Positions 40,871-49,098 of a stretch of DNA of 49,107 nt are shown here, piece by piece (the stretch's first letter is position 1; the number at the start of each line of letters is the position of its first letter). The translations under genes were made by a program, and so were the position numbers. The notes beneath the pieces were generated by a model, which saw only the letters and a list, made by a program, of their open reading frames with translations, did not search any database and was not told where the DNA came from. The DNA is from JBDTVS01 sp040007095 (lineage in GTDB: Bacteria > Acidobacteriota > Vicinamibacteria > Vicinamibacterales > CAVVIG01), in contig JBDTVS010000200.1 in assembly GCA_040007095.1 (NCBI GenBank), positions 1 to 49,107 of the forward strand, written 5' to 3'.

Positions 40871-41029
40871 CAGTGAAGCTTCGCCTCAAACCGACCAGCA
40901 AGAACGGACCAGGGTGCGGCGAATCTTCACGAGGCGGCCGCTCAGCGGCCGCAGCTAAGACAGCTTCCAACGCCGAACCGAGCACAACTTGCGTCATCTT
41001 GCGAGACTCTGGCTCTAGAAGATGTCTAG
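40871..41029 (+). repeat. Dispersed long repeat, copy 2 (uninterrupted)
   Basis: This is the second copy of the 35745 repeat, without the 51-base hairpin. It fills most of the space between the OmpR-type regulator and the htrA gene. Its final CTAG supplies the htrA stop codon on the minus strand. A GCGGCCGCTCAGCGGCCGC dyad lies inside both copies. Confidence 0.85.
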
Positions 41030-42453
41030 TCCAAGCGAAACGCCACGAACGACAGCTTGCCGGACCGCTCGACCTGCAGCACGACCGCGCCGTGCGGCTC
41101 GATCGCGTCCAGTGCCGTGCGCAGTTCCTGGAGTCCGGCGATCGGCGCGCCGTTCAGCCTATGGATGATGTCGCCCGCGGAGAGCGCTACATCTGCGCCG
41201 CGGGCACCTTGCGATCGACCGGCGACGATCACGCCGGATCTGATGCGGAGGCTGGGCACGAGCGGCGCGATCGTCTCGTCGATCCCAATGCCGACGATAC
41301 CCAGTTGGCTGATCCGGTTCGTCTCCGGATCGCCCAGATCGCCCAGTCCGTCGAAGTCATGCGGTCGCTCGACGACCGGAAGATCGAACGGCAGACGAAC
41401 GTCTCCGCGGCGCACGACGAGCTTGATTCGCTCGCCCGGGTTGCGGGTGTAGAGGTGGAACGCCAGTTCGAGCAGGCTCTCCATCGGCAGATCGTCGATG
41501 GTCTCGATGACGTCCTGAATCTGCAGCCCCGCCGCCTCCGCCGGCCCCTCGGGAAGCAGGTCCGACACGATCAATCCGGAGTCTTTCGACAGACCCAGCC
41601 CGCGAGCCAACTCGGGCGTAATCGTCTGCACCTGGACGCCGATTTCGCTGCGGTGCAGGTGCCCGTACTTGCGCAGCTGCGGGTAGGCCACGCTGACCAC
41701 CGCGCTGGGAATGGCGAAGCCGAGACCCTGGCTGCCGCCGGAATCCGACAAGATGAACGCGTTGATGCCGACGACCTCGCCCTCGACGTTCACCAGCGGT
41801 CCGCCGCTGTTGCCATGATTGATCGGCGCATCCGTCTGGATGTACACCATCGGATGATCGGCATCCGGCTGCCGGGCCACGGCGCTGATCACGCCCATCG
41901 TGACTGAGTTGCGCAGGCCCTCCGGGCTTCCGAACGCGAACACCATCTGGCCCTGGTGCACCTCGTCGTAGTTGGCCATCTTCAGCGCCGGCAATCCGGC
42001 CAGATCAATCTTCAGGAGCGCGAGGTCCACCTCCGAGGCGATCCCGACGATGCGCGCCTCGACGGTGCGGCCCCTGGCGCTGACGAGCGACCGCAGCGCC
42101 GGTTCTGAAACGTGGGCGGCCGGCACGACGACCTGCACTCGCTGCGCGCCGGAGATCACGTGCGCGTTGGTGATGATGAATCCGTCGGGGTCGACAATGA
42201 CGCCGGAACCCAAGCTGCGTTGCCGTCCGATCACGACGTCGGTGTCGCCTCTTCCCGGATCCTCGACCGGGCCGTAGCCGGTCACCAGCACCTGCACCAC
42301 ACTGGGAGACACCTGGGTGACGAGGGCCTCGACCGATTGGCTCAGATGGCGCAGCGATTCAATCGACTGGGTGCCGTCCGATGCGCCGGCGCCGAGCGGG
42401 CCGGCGAAGAGCAGCGTGAACACGGTGATCGCGCGAGCGAGGTGTTTGGGCAT
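41026..42453 (-). CDS. HtrA/DegP-type serine protease with two PDZ domains
   Basis: This 475-residue protein has a signal peptide (1-24), a trypsin-like domain with catalytic H98 (ITNAHVI), D143 (EVDLALLKID) and S216 (GNSGGP), then two PDZ domains (about 285-370 and 385-470). Members act on misfolded envelope proteins. ATG 42453 is chosen because the signal peptide begins there; an earlier in-frame codon would bury it. The stop codon is contributed by repeat copy 2. A 362-base divergent region separates it from the metallo-beta-lactamase gene. Confidence 0.9.
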   Translation of the reverse strand: MPKHLARAITVFTLLFAGPLGAGASDGTQSIESLRHLSQSVEALVTQVSPSVVQVLVTGYGPVEDPGRGDTDVVIGRQRSLGSGVIVDPDGFIITNAHVISGAQRVQVVVPAAHVSEPALRSLVSARGRTVEARIVGIASEVDLALLKIDLAGLPALKMANYDEVHQGQMVFAFGSPEGLRNSVTMGVISAVARQPDADHPMVYIQTDAPINHGNSGGPLVNVEGEVVGINAFILSDSGGSQGLGFAIPSAVVSVAYPQLRKYGHLHRSEIGVQVQTITPELARGLGLSKDSGLIVSDLLPEGPAEAAGLQIQDVIETIDDLPMESLLELAFHLYTRNPGERIKLVVRRGDVRLPFDLPVVERPHDFDGLGDLGDPETNRISQLGIVGIGIDETIAPLVPSLRIRSGVIVAGRSQGARGADVALSAGDIIHRLNGAPIAGLQELRTALDAIEPHGAVVLQVERSGKLSFVAFRLD

Positions 42454-42815
42454 TCGGATAGATCGCACGTGGGTGACGACGAAACGCCCATCGACAACAA
42501 CAACATGGCTGCGGTTGGCGTCAGGAACGGCTTGCAGCGGGCGCTGCAAGCCGCGCTCCACGTCCTCGTGCATGGAGATGACGACACATTTCGTGTGTTT
42601 TATCGTGAGTTACTGTTCGCGCGTCGGCCCTTTATTTTTTCTTGAGATTCGCGGAGAAGCCGCATCGAGAGGACAGTGCGACCTCGTTTGGTAGCGGACA
42701 GCAAGATGGACTTTCACAATTGCGTCACATTTCACACGCTGCTGATGACGATGACGCCGCCCACGTTGAAAACTCAAGAGTCAGAACGCGGCCCGATCGT
42801 GTTACTTTGACGGCC
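42454..42815. other. Divergent promoter region of htrA and MBL-fold gene
   Basis: This 362-base region is without a credible gene. It is locally A/T-richer (42600-42660) than the surrounding sequence. It should carry promoters for both flanking genes. No repeat, hairpin family member or operator palindrome was noticed. Confidence 0.5.
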
Positions 42816-43850
42816 ATGAAGAATCGATACGTTGCCGCTCTCTTCGCCTGTTGCGTCTTTGCCCTGTGCGCCGAGCGCGGCTGGGCGCAGGCGCCGGCGC
42901 TCTATCAACAGACGCCGCACAAAGGGCGCGAGATCGGAAAGCTGACCGGCGATGTCTACTTTGCCCGGATGGACGACTACGTGTCGGCGTTCATGGTCAC
43001 CTCCGAGGGGATCATCCTGGTCGAACCGATCGGGACCGAATTTGCGACCTGGCTCAAGAGCGAACTGGCGGCCCGTTTCAAGGTGCCGGTGAAGTACGTC
43101 ATCTATAGCCATCACCACTGGGACCACGCCTCCGGAGCTTCGATCTACGCGGACACCGCGACATTGGTCGGCCAGGCCAACATGAACGCGCATCTGGCGA
43201 TGCCCGCGGCCACGACGCCGCTGCCGCAGAACGTGCGCGGGCAGGATACCAATGGCAACGGTCAGATCGAGCTTGCGGAGGCGCAAGGGAATCTGAAGAC
43301 GCAGTTCGATTTGTACGATGCGGATCGCAACCAGGCGTTGAGCGGCGCGGAAGTCACGCGCGGACCGCTGGCGTACGTGACCGCGCCGACCTCGGTCTAC
43401 ACGGATCGCCTGACGCTGACACTCGGCGGAAAGCGCGCCGAGGTCATCTCGATTCCGACGCCGCACGCCGACGACAACACCATCGTGCGCTTCATCGACG
43501 GCACCAACGTGCTGTTCGCGTCGGATTGGATCACCGTGCGGCGCCTGCCGTTCGGCGGTGACGTGGCGCTGAAAGAGGAAATCGCCCGGACGAGGTTGGT
43601 CGAGGCGATGGACTTCGAGCACTTCATCTGCAGCCACGGCCTGCTCGGCAAGAAAGCCGACGTCACCTCGAACATCCGGTATCGCGAGGAACTGAGAAGC
43701 GCGGTCGCGAAGGCGATCGCAGGCGGGCAAACCTTGGAGCAGGCGCAGGCCAGCGTGCTGATGGACGCCTACACAGGCTGGGAGTTCTACGAACAGCAGC
43801 GTCCTGCCAATGTCGCCGGCACGTACCGGGCGCTGACGAGCAACAAGTAG
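42816..43850 (+). CDS. Exported MBL-fold hydrolase with an inserted EF-hand pair
   Basis: This 344-residue protein has a signal peptide (1-24) and a metallo-beta-lactamase fold. H99-H104 (HHHWDH) is the zinc motif; later ligands are H217 (TPHADDN), D236 (FASDW) and H274 (CSHG). Between the zinc motif and the second half lie two textbook EF-hand calcium loops: D144-E155 (DTNGNGQIELAE) and D168-E179 (DADRNQALSGAE). EF-hand pairs in this place are unusual and suggest calcium-dependent stability or activity. The SGNH hydrolase gene follows after 3 bases. The substrate is unknown. Confidence 0.88.
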   Translation: MKNRYVAALFACCVFALCAERGWAQAPALYQQTPHKGREIGKLTGDVYFARMDDYVSAFMVTSEGIILVEPIGTEFATWLKSELAARFKVPVKYVIYSHHHWDHASGASIYADTATLVGQANMNAHLAMPAATTPLPQNVRGQDTNGNGQIELAEAQGNLKTQFDLYDADRNQALSGAEVTRGPLAYVTAPTSVYTDRLTLTLGGKRAEVISIPTPHADDNTIVRFIDGTNVLFASDWITVRRLPFGGDVALKEEIARTRLVEAMDFEHFICSHGLLGKKADVTSNIRYREELRSAVAKAIAGGQTLEQAQASVLMDAYTGWEFYEQQRPANVAGTYRALTSNK

Positions 43851-43853
43851 ATC

Positions 43854-44492
43854 ATGATGAGAAGACCGCTCGCGTCGATGTTGTTTCTTCTCGCCTCGTG
43901 GATGCCGGCGATCGGCGCTGCACAGAGCGCGGCGCCGCCGCCTACGCGCGAGGGAAGCATCGTGTTCGTCGGCAGCAGCATCTTCCATCGCTGGACGAAC
44001 CTCTCCGCACAGATGGCGCCCCTGCCGATCGTGAATCGAGCGGTCGACGGCCTGCAGACGACGGATATGCTGCGCATGCTGGATCCGATCGTCCTGCCGT
44101 CGCGGCCGAAGGTGATCGCGTACTACTGCGGGAGTAACGACATCGACGCGGGTGAGCCGGCGGCGGTGATCGTCGATCGGATTCGGCAATTCGTCGACCG
44201 CGTGGCCACGGCGCTGCCGGAGACGCGGGTCGTCTTTGTGTCGGTCAATCGCGCGCCTGAGAAGCGGGGCCGGTGGGACGTGGTCGACGAAGTCAACCGT
44301 CAGATTGCCGCATATGCCACTCAGGCGAAGCATCTGCAATACGTCGACGTGAACCCGGTCCTGTTCAACCCCGACGGCACGCCGCGCATCGAGCTGTATG
44401 TCTCCGACCAGCTGCACTTCAGGCCCGCGGCATATGACGCCTTCGCGAAGATCCTCAAGCCGGTCCTGACCAGCGCGTTCGAGGGACGCTAG
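43854..44492 (+). CDS. Exported SGNH/GDSL-family hydrolase
   Basis: This 212-residue protein has a signal peptide (1-24) and an SGNH fold: block I VGSSIFHRW with nucleophile S42 (the usual Asp of GDS is Ser), block III GSND (N95), and D185 and H188 (SDQLHF). Members cleave esters, including acyl groups on lipids or sugars. It starts 3 bases after the MBL-fold gene and is surely co-transcribed with it, so the two exported hydrolases may work on the same compound. Confidence 0.9.
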   Translation: MMRRPLASMLFLLASWMPAIGAAQSAAPPPTREGSIVFVGSSIFHRWTNLSAQMAPLPIVNRAVDGLQTTDMLRMLDPIVLPSRPKVIAYYCGSNDIDAGEPAAVIVDRIRQFVDRVATALPETRVVFVSVNRAPEKRGRWDVVDEVNRQIAAYATQAKHLQYVDVNPVLFNPDGTPRIELYVSDQLHFRPAAYDAFAKILKPVLTSAFEGR

Positions 44493-44510
44493 GGGGGTGC
44501 GTTTCTAAAG

Positions 44511-44580
44511 CGTAACCACGAAAGCACGAGGGCACCGAAACATCCGTTCTCTTACGTGTTTTTGTGTTCTCGTGGTTGCG
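44511..44580. repeat. Imperfect hairpin repeat, copy E
   Basis: CGTAACCACGA (44511-44521) and TCGTGGTTGCG (44570-44580) match at 10 of 11 positions, and inner AAAGCACGAG pairs loosely with TTTGTGTTCT. It sits between the convergent ends of the SGNH and ATP-grasp genes, 19 bases from each. Confidence 0.75.
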
Positions 44581-44599
44581 TTTGGAATTTCAATCGCCG

Positions 44600-45901
44600 C
44601 TAGGCGATGTCGCGCTCCCACCGGGCAAGCTCGGCATAGATGCGGTCGGCGCGCCGTACGAGTGCGGCGTGACACGCCGCCGCCTCGGTGCCGTCGGCCA
44701 GCACGGTGCAGACCGGCCGGCCGGCGGGAACGCGTTCGCCGGGAAAGGGCACGTCGCGGACCGTCGAATCTTCGAGCCACGGGCGCGTATCGCCGAGTAC
44801 GACGTCGCGCCGCGCGAACACCACCGCCTTGCCATGCGCGCGAACGCCGCGGCGGGCGCGATCGAGGTCGAAATCGGGCAGGGCTCCGGACACGCAGGCG
44901 GCGGCATGAGCCCCGAATACCGAGAAACCGTACGCCCGCTCCACAAGTTCCATCGACGCCGACCACCGCGGGTTGACTTCGATGGCCCACGGGACACCGT
45001 CGCGCGCGATGAAGTCGATGCCGTTGACGCCGATCAGGCTGAACGCCTCGGACACCGCGCGCGCCAACGCGCACGCGGCGGCGAGAAGCACATCATCCCC
45101 GTCGAACTGGGCGTCGCCAGCCGATGCCAGGATGTTGCCGCAATACCGATAGCCGGACGCCCCGAAGGCGGCCTCGCCCACCAGTTGACGCGACACGCCG
45201 ATCGGCACCGCGCGACCGCCAGCTGCCACGAAGACCACCGAGCCCGGCGTCCCCGCGACGAACTCCTGAAGGTAGCATTTTGCCGGCACCCGAGCGCCGC
45301 GATGCCAAGGCCGCACGCGATGGCCGCCGCCGGATGCCAGCGGCTTCACGAGCCAGCGGCCTGACGCGATTCCCGGAGGCTCGAGGTCTGGGTGGTGAGG
45401 GCCGACCGGGCGATGTACTTCGGAGGCGAGTCGTGTCTTGGACGAGGTCAGACGGGCGGACGCCGGGGGCGCGGCGCGACCAGGCGACCTGACGAATACG
45501 CCGGGCGCGGCCAGGTCGCGCCGGCGAAGCGCTTCCGCCACCAATCGCGGATCGCGGACGCGCCGAAGCACAGCGGGCGGATTGCCCCACAGCACACGCC
45601 CGGCGGCCAGTGTCGCCACCGCTCTTGGATGATTGTCGAATGCCGAGACGTACGCGACCGCGGCGCAGTCGACGGTCCGCGCAGCACGCGCCGCGGCGTG
45701 CGCACTCGTGAGCGCGCCCAGATCGCGCGGGAGCGACAGACCACGCACCGACGGATGCTGGTCCAGATCGCCGAAGGCGTCGATCGCCGTCACATCGAAC
45801 CCCGCACGCGCCGCCGAGTCGGCGGCAGCCCGAGTCGAGACGCCCGCGATCAAGACGGAGCCTGGCTGCACCGCACCGGCCGGAGGAGACGACGACACCA
45901 C
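44600..45901 (-). CDS. ATP-grasp protein, candidate tyramine-glutamate ligase (MfnD role)
   Basis: This 433-residue protein has an N-terminal Rossmann-like domain (SVLIAGVSTRAAADSAARAG, then VTAIDAFGDLD) and an ATP-grasp domain: GRWLVKPLASGGGHRVRPW (near 180), YLQEFVAGTPGSVVFVA (near 210) and PWAIEVNPRWSASMELVERA (near 310), which carries the metal-binding Glu/Asn. Relatives occur with H4MPT genes in methylotrophs and resemble archaeal MfnD, which links glutamate to tyramine in methanofuran. The role is therefore inferred. Residues about 145-184 look inserted. It uses a GTG start. It is 9 kb away from the fhc genes. Confidence 0.72.
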   Translation of the reverse strand: MVSSSPPAGAVQPGSVLIAGVSTRAAADSAARAGFDVTAIDAFGDLDQHPSVRGLSLPRDLGALTSAHAAARAARTVDCAAVAYVSAFDNHPRAVATLAAGRVLWGNPPAVLRRVRDPRLVAEALRRRDLAAPGVFVRSPGRAAPPASARLTSSKTRLASEVHRPVGPHHPDLEPPGIASGRWLVKPLASGGGHRVRPWHRGARVPAKCYLQEFVAGTPGSVVFVAAGGRAVPIGVSRQLVGEAAFGASGYRYCGNILASAGDAQFDGDDVLLAAACALARAVSEAFSLIGVNGIDFIARDGVPWAIEVNPRWSASMELVERAYGFSVFGAHAAACVSGALPDFDLDRARRGVRAHGKAVVFARRDVVLGDTRPWLEDSTVRDVPFPGERVPAGRPVCTVLADGTEAAACHAALVRRADRIYAELARWERDIA

Positions 45902-46077
45902 CGCAGGCTAACACGGGTACCGTCGCCGCTGAGGCAAACCGCGGCGCGTCAACGCGCGTGCGGCGCGACGCAAATTTGCGCTGGAGAGAGGTTATGAAGA
46001 AGATATGTCGCGCGCGGACGATCCATGGTTAGAATACGACGCTGACGATTTCGATTCCGGTTCTCGAAGGAGCATAC

Positions 46078-46479
46078 ATGCGAGCGTTCGCCTTCATATT
46101 GGCCCTGTCTTTCGCGACCCTGTTGGGTGGCTCGCAGGCCGCCGCGCAAGAGGGACACCCCCTGAAGGGATCCTGGCTCGGCACCTGGGCGGGAAACAAG
46201 ATTCACGGCAATGACGTACTCGTCGTCTTGAACTGGGACGGCAAGAACATCACCGGCATGATCAACCCGGGCACGGACAATATGGCCGTCAAGAACGCGA
46301 CGCTGAATCCGGACGGCTGGGTGGTGCACCTCGAAGCGGACGCCAAAGACAAGTCGGGGGCCGCGTTGACGTACGTCATCGACGGCAAGATCGAAGATCT
46401 CCGTCTCCCCAATCGATCCATCACGGGCACGTGGAAGAATCAACGCGAGAGCGGCATCTTCAAAGTCGGCAGGCAGTAG
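46078..46479 (+). CDS. Secreted protein of unknown function
   Basis: This 133-residue protein has a clear signal peptide (1-23, ending AAAQ) and a beta-rich body (GSWLGTWAGNKIHGNDVLVV, ITGTWKNQRESGIFKV) suggesting a small barrel or lipocalin-like fold. A GAAGGAGC site precedes the ATG. It is first in a row of four secreted-protein genes and 11 bases before the next, so it is probably in one operon. Confidence 0.8.
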   Translation: MRAFAFILALSFATLLGGSQAAAQEGHPLKGSWLGTWAGNKIHGNDVLVVLNWDGKNITGMINPGTDNMAVKNATLNPDGWVVHLEADAKDKSGAALTYVIDGKIEDLRLPNRSITGTWKNQRESGIFKVGRQ

Positions 46480-46490
46480 GAGAGCGCAGC

Positions 46491-47621
46491 ATGACATTCC
46501 GCCTCGTCCGAGTGTTCGCTCCGGCGCTCGCCGTGTCGGTGCTGGCAGCCGCCGTCACCGTCGCGGCGCACCACGAGATTTTGGCGAAGTTCGACGATAA
46601 GAAGCCGTTGACGCTCAGCGGCGTGGTGACCCTGGTCGACTGGAGAAATCCGCACGTCCACGTGTTCATGGACGTCCGCGACCAGAAGAGTCAGATGCTC
46701 AACTGGGCGATCGAGCTGGAAAGCCCCATCGACCTCCAGCGCAGCGGCTGGAACAAGGACTCGCTGAAGCCCGGCGACAAAATCACGGTCGAGGGGATGG
46801 CCGCCAGAAACGGGAGCCGTCAGGCGTGGGGTAAGTCCGTGGTGCTGGGCGGCACTGGGCGCCAGGTCTTGACGGTGTCGTTGGCGACGCCCCCTCCCCC
46901 ACTGTCACCGCGGCCTACTCCGCGCTGGCCCGATCGCCAGCCGCGGCTCGGCGCGGCGGCTGCGGGCGGTGCGCAGGGTTATTGGGCCTACCCGAGCTCC
47001 ACCGCCCTGGTGGAAAGCGGCGTCAATGTCCCGATGTCCACGTATGGGCTGCTGCAGAACATCGCCGATGCTTCCAAAGTGGCGCCCATGCAGCCCTGGG
47101 CGCGCGCGCTCTATACCGAGCGCCAACGCCGTTTCCTCCAGGACGACCCGATGTACCTGAACTGTAAGCCGCCGGGGGGACCCCGTCAGTTTCAGCTGTC
47201 CTATGGGGTGCAGTTCGTGGAAGACCGCGATCATCAGCGCATTTTCGTCCTGATCGGCAGCGGCAACAGCAACTATCGGATCATCTACTCGGATGGACGC
47301 GGCCAAAAAGGGCAGGTCGGCGGAGACGACGACAACCCCCTCTACTACGGCCGATCGGTAGCCAAGTGGGACGGCGACACGTTCGTGGTCGACACGACCG
47401 GCTTCAACGAGGATTTCTGGTTCACCAACGGCGGTCTGCCGCATACGGATCAGCTTCACCTGGTCGAACGCTTCACGCGCACGGATTTCGATACCCTGAA
47501 ATATGACGTCACAATTGAGGACCAGGGCGCTTACACTAGGCCATGGTCCAGCAGTTCGACCTTACGCTGGGTGGCCGGCGAAGATTTGCCACGTCACATC
47601 TGCCAGGAAAACAGATCCTAG
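46491..47621 (+). CDS. Secreted DUF6152-fused protein
   Basis: This is a 376-residue exported protein. The signal peptide ends about residue 25 (VAAHHEI). Residues 25-125 form a DUF6152 domain (LTLSGVVTLVDWRNPHVHVF, then GDKITVEGMAARNGS). After a Pro-rich linker a second domain (about 195-370) has WARALYTERQ, LNCKPPGGPRQFQLSYGVQF, GDTFVVDTTGFNEDFWF, HTDQLHLVERFTR and YTRPW. The same two domains occur as separate proteins in the next two genes. Periplasmic or extracellular; the function is unknown. Confidence 0.85.
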   Translation: MTFRLVRVFAPALAVSVLAAAVTVAAHHEILAKFDDKKPLTLSGVVTLVDWRNPHVHVFMDVRDQKSQMLNWAIELESPIDLQRSGWNKDSLKPGDKITVEGMAARNGSRQAWGKSVVLGGTGRQVLTVSLATPPPPLSPRPTPRWPDRQPRLGAAAAGGAQGYWAYPSSTALVESGVNVPMSTYGLLQNIADASKVAPMQPWARALYTERQRRFLQDDPMYLNCKPPGGPRQFQLSYGVQFVEDRDHQRIFVLIGSGNSNYRIIYSDGRGQKGQVGGDDDNPLYYGRSVAKWDGDTFVVDTTGFNEDFWFTNGGLPHTDQLHLVERFTRTDFDTLKYDVTIEDQGAYTRPWSSSSTLRWVAGEDLPRHICQENRS

Positions 47622-47656
47622 GGTTCGATAGTCAGTTCATCTGAACGGAGGACGAC

Positions 47657-48079
47657 ATGCGAGCGTACATCTTTGGCGGGTTAATCGTATCCAGTCTCCT
47701 GCTCTCCGGCGGACGACTGTCCGCCCACCACTCGTTTGCGGCGGAGTTCGACGGCGACAAGAAGATCGAGTTGACCGGCATCGTCACCAAGGTCGAATGG
47801 ACCAATCCTCACGCGTGGGTCTACATCAACGTGAAGGATGCGGCCACCGGCGAAGTGACCAATTGGGGCTTCGAAATGGGGCCGCCGCACGGACTGCAGC
47901 GCAGGGGCTGGCGCCGGGACACCCTCAAGATCGGCGAGTCGGTCACGGTTTCTGGCTCGATGGCGAAGAACGGCGCCAAGCGCATGAACGCCAGCAAAGT
48001 CACAATGACGTCGACCGGTGCGCGACCGGGCGAGACCCTGGACGCCGCCTCCAGTCAGGGCGGCGCCGTCATCGACTAG
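47657..48079 (+). CDS. Secreted DUF6152 protein
   Basis: This 140-residue protein has a signal peptide (1-23) and a single DUF6152 domain: AHHSFAAEFDGDKKIELTGI, TKVEWTNPHAWVYINV and ESVTVSGSMAKNG. It corresponds to the N-terminal half of the 46491 gene product. An ACGGAGGACG site precedes the ATG. It is followed by the matching second-domain protein. These proteins are abundant in Acidobacteria; the role is unknown, perhaps ligand or metal binding. Confidence 0.9.
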   Translation: MRAYIFGGLIVSSLLLSGGRLSAHHSFAAEFDGDKKIELTGIVTKVEWTNPHAWVYINVKDAATGEVTNWGFEMGPPHGLQRRGWRRDTLKIGESVTVSGSMAKNGAKRMNASKVTMTSTGARPGETLDAASSQGGAVID

Positions 48080-48225
48080 AACGTCGCCCGGGCGACCGCG
48101 CGCGGGCCGCCCTGTCGCGGCCCGCGATGCGCGCCCGGACAGGCTGTCTGACGCGGGACGCTCGACGCGCATGCCATCGAGCGCTCCCGCGAAATCACCA
48201 ATGGGTCCGATCAGGAGATTTGCCG

Positions 48226-49098
48226 ATGCGCCAACGTTTTCTTCTGCTCGCCGCCGTCGTCCTCATTCTGACCTCCGTGATGGCAGAGTCGGCGCTCATG
48301 CAGGAGGCGGCGCCGCCACAGGGGGCCCAGGGAGGAAACAGCGTGCAAGTGGGCGTGCCTCAAGGCCGTCAAGCCGGTCCAGGGCGTGGGCGGCAGACCG
48401 GTCCACCCGCCAAGCCGGCACCTCGTTCGGCGGACGGCAAGATCATCATGGGAGGAGCGACGCCTGCGGAAAAAGGCGTCTGGCTGCCCGGCGGCGGGGG
48501 CGGGCAAACCCTCGAAGGGTCCATCCCCTTCCAGCCCTGGGCACGGGCGGTCCTCGACGACCGTCAGAAGAACCAGCTCGAACCGCACACCCGATGCAAG
48601 CCGTCCGGGGTCACACGGCAGTTCCTGACGCCCTATGGTGTCGAGTTCGTGGATCTTCCCGAACTGCAGCGCGTGTATATCTTCGACATCGGCGGACCGC
48701 ACACCTATCGGACCGTCTTCATGGACGGACGTGTGCATCCGGCGGATCTCGCGCCGAGCTACTACGGACACTCCATCGGCTGGTGGGAAGGCGACACGCT
48801 CGTCGTCGACTCCATCGGCTTCAACGAAGGCTTCTGGATGGACCGGCGAGGGTCACCGCACACGGACAAGCTGCACACCCTCGAGCGCTTCACGCGGCTC
48901 GATTCGCTCACGATGAAATATGAAGTGACCATCGACGACCCGGGCGCGTACACGTCAACGTGGAAGAGCAGTTTCAACCTTCGATGGGAAGCGGGAACCG
49001 AGCTCTTCGAGTACGTGTGCCAGCAGGCCAACTACGCGCACGAGCTCATGGTGGGTCAGCAGAAGAAAGTCGACCGCACCAGCATCATCGTCCCCTGA
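48226..49098 (+). CDS. Secreted protein matching the C-terminal domain of the DUF6152 fusion
   Basis: This 290-residue protein has a signal peptide (1-24), a Gly/Gln/Pro-rich linker (25-75) and a domain (about 100-285) parallel to the C-terminal half of the 46491 product: PFQPWARAVLDDRQKNQ, RCKPSGVTRQFLTPYGVEFV, GWWEGDTLVVDSIGFNEGFW, HTDKLHTLERFTR and YTSTWKSSF. A CAGGAGA site precedes the ATG. Probably a partner of the upstream DUF6152 protein. Confidence 0.87.
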   Translation: MRQRFLLLAAVVLILTSVMAESALMQEAAPPQGAQGGNSVQVGVPQGRQAGPGRGRQTGPPAKPAPRSADGKIIMGGATPAEKGVWLPGGGGGQTLEGSIPFQPWARAVLDDRQKNQLEPHTRCKPSGVTRQFLTPYGVEFVDLPELQRVYIFDIGGPHTYRTVFMDGRVHPADLAPSYYGHSIGWWEGDTLVVDSIGFNEGFWMDRRGSPHTDKLHTLERFTRLDSLTMKYEVTIDDPGAYTSTWKSSFNLRWEAGTELFEYVCQQANYAHELMVGQQKKVDRTSIIVP

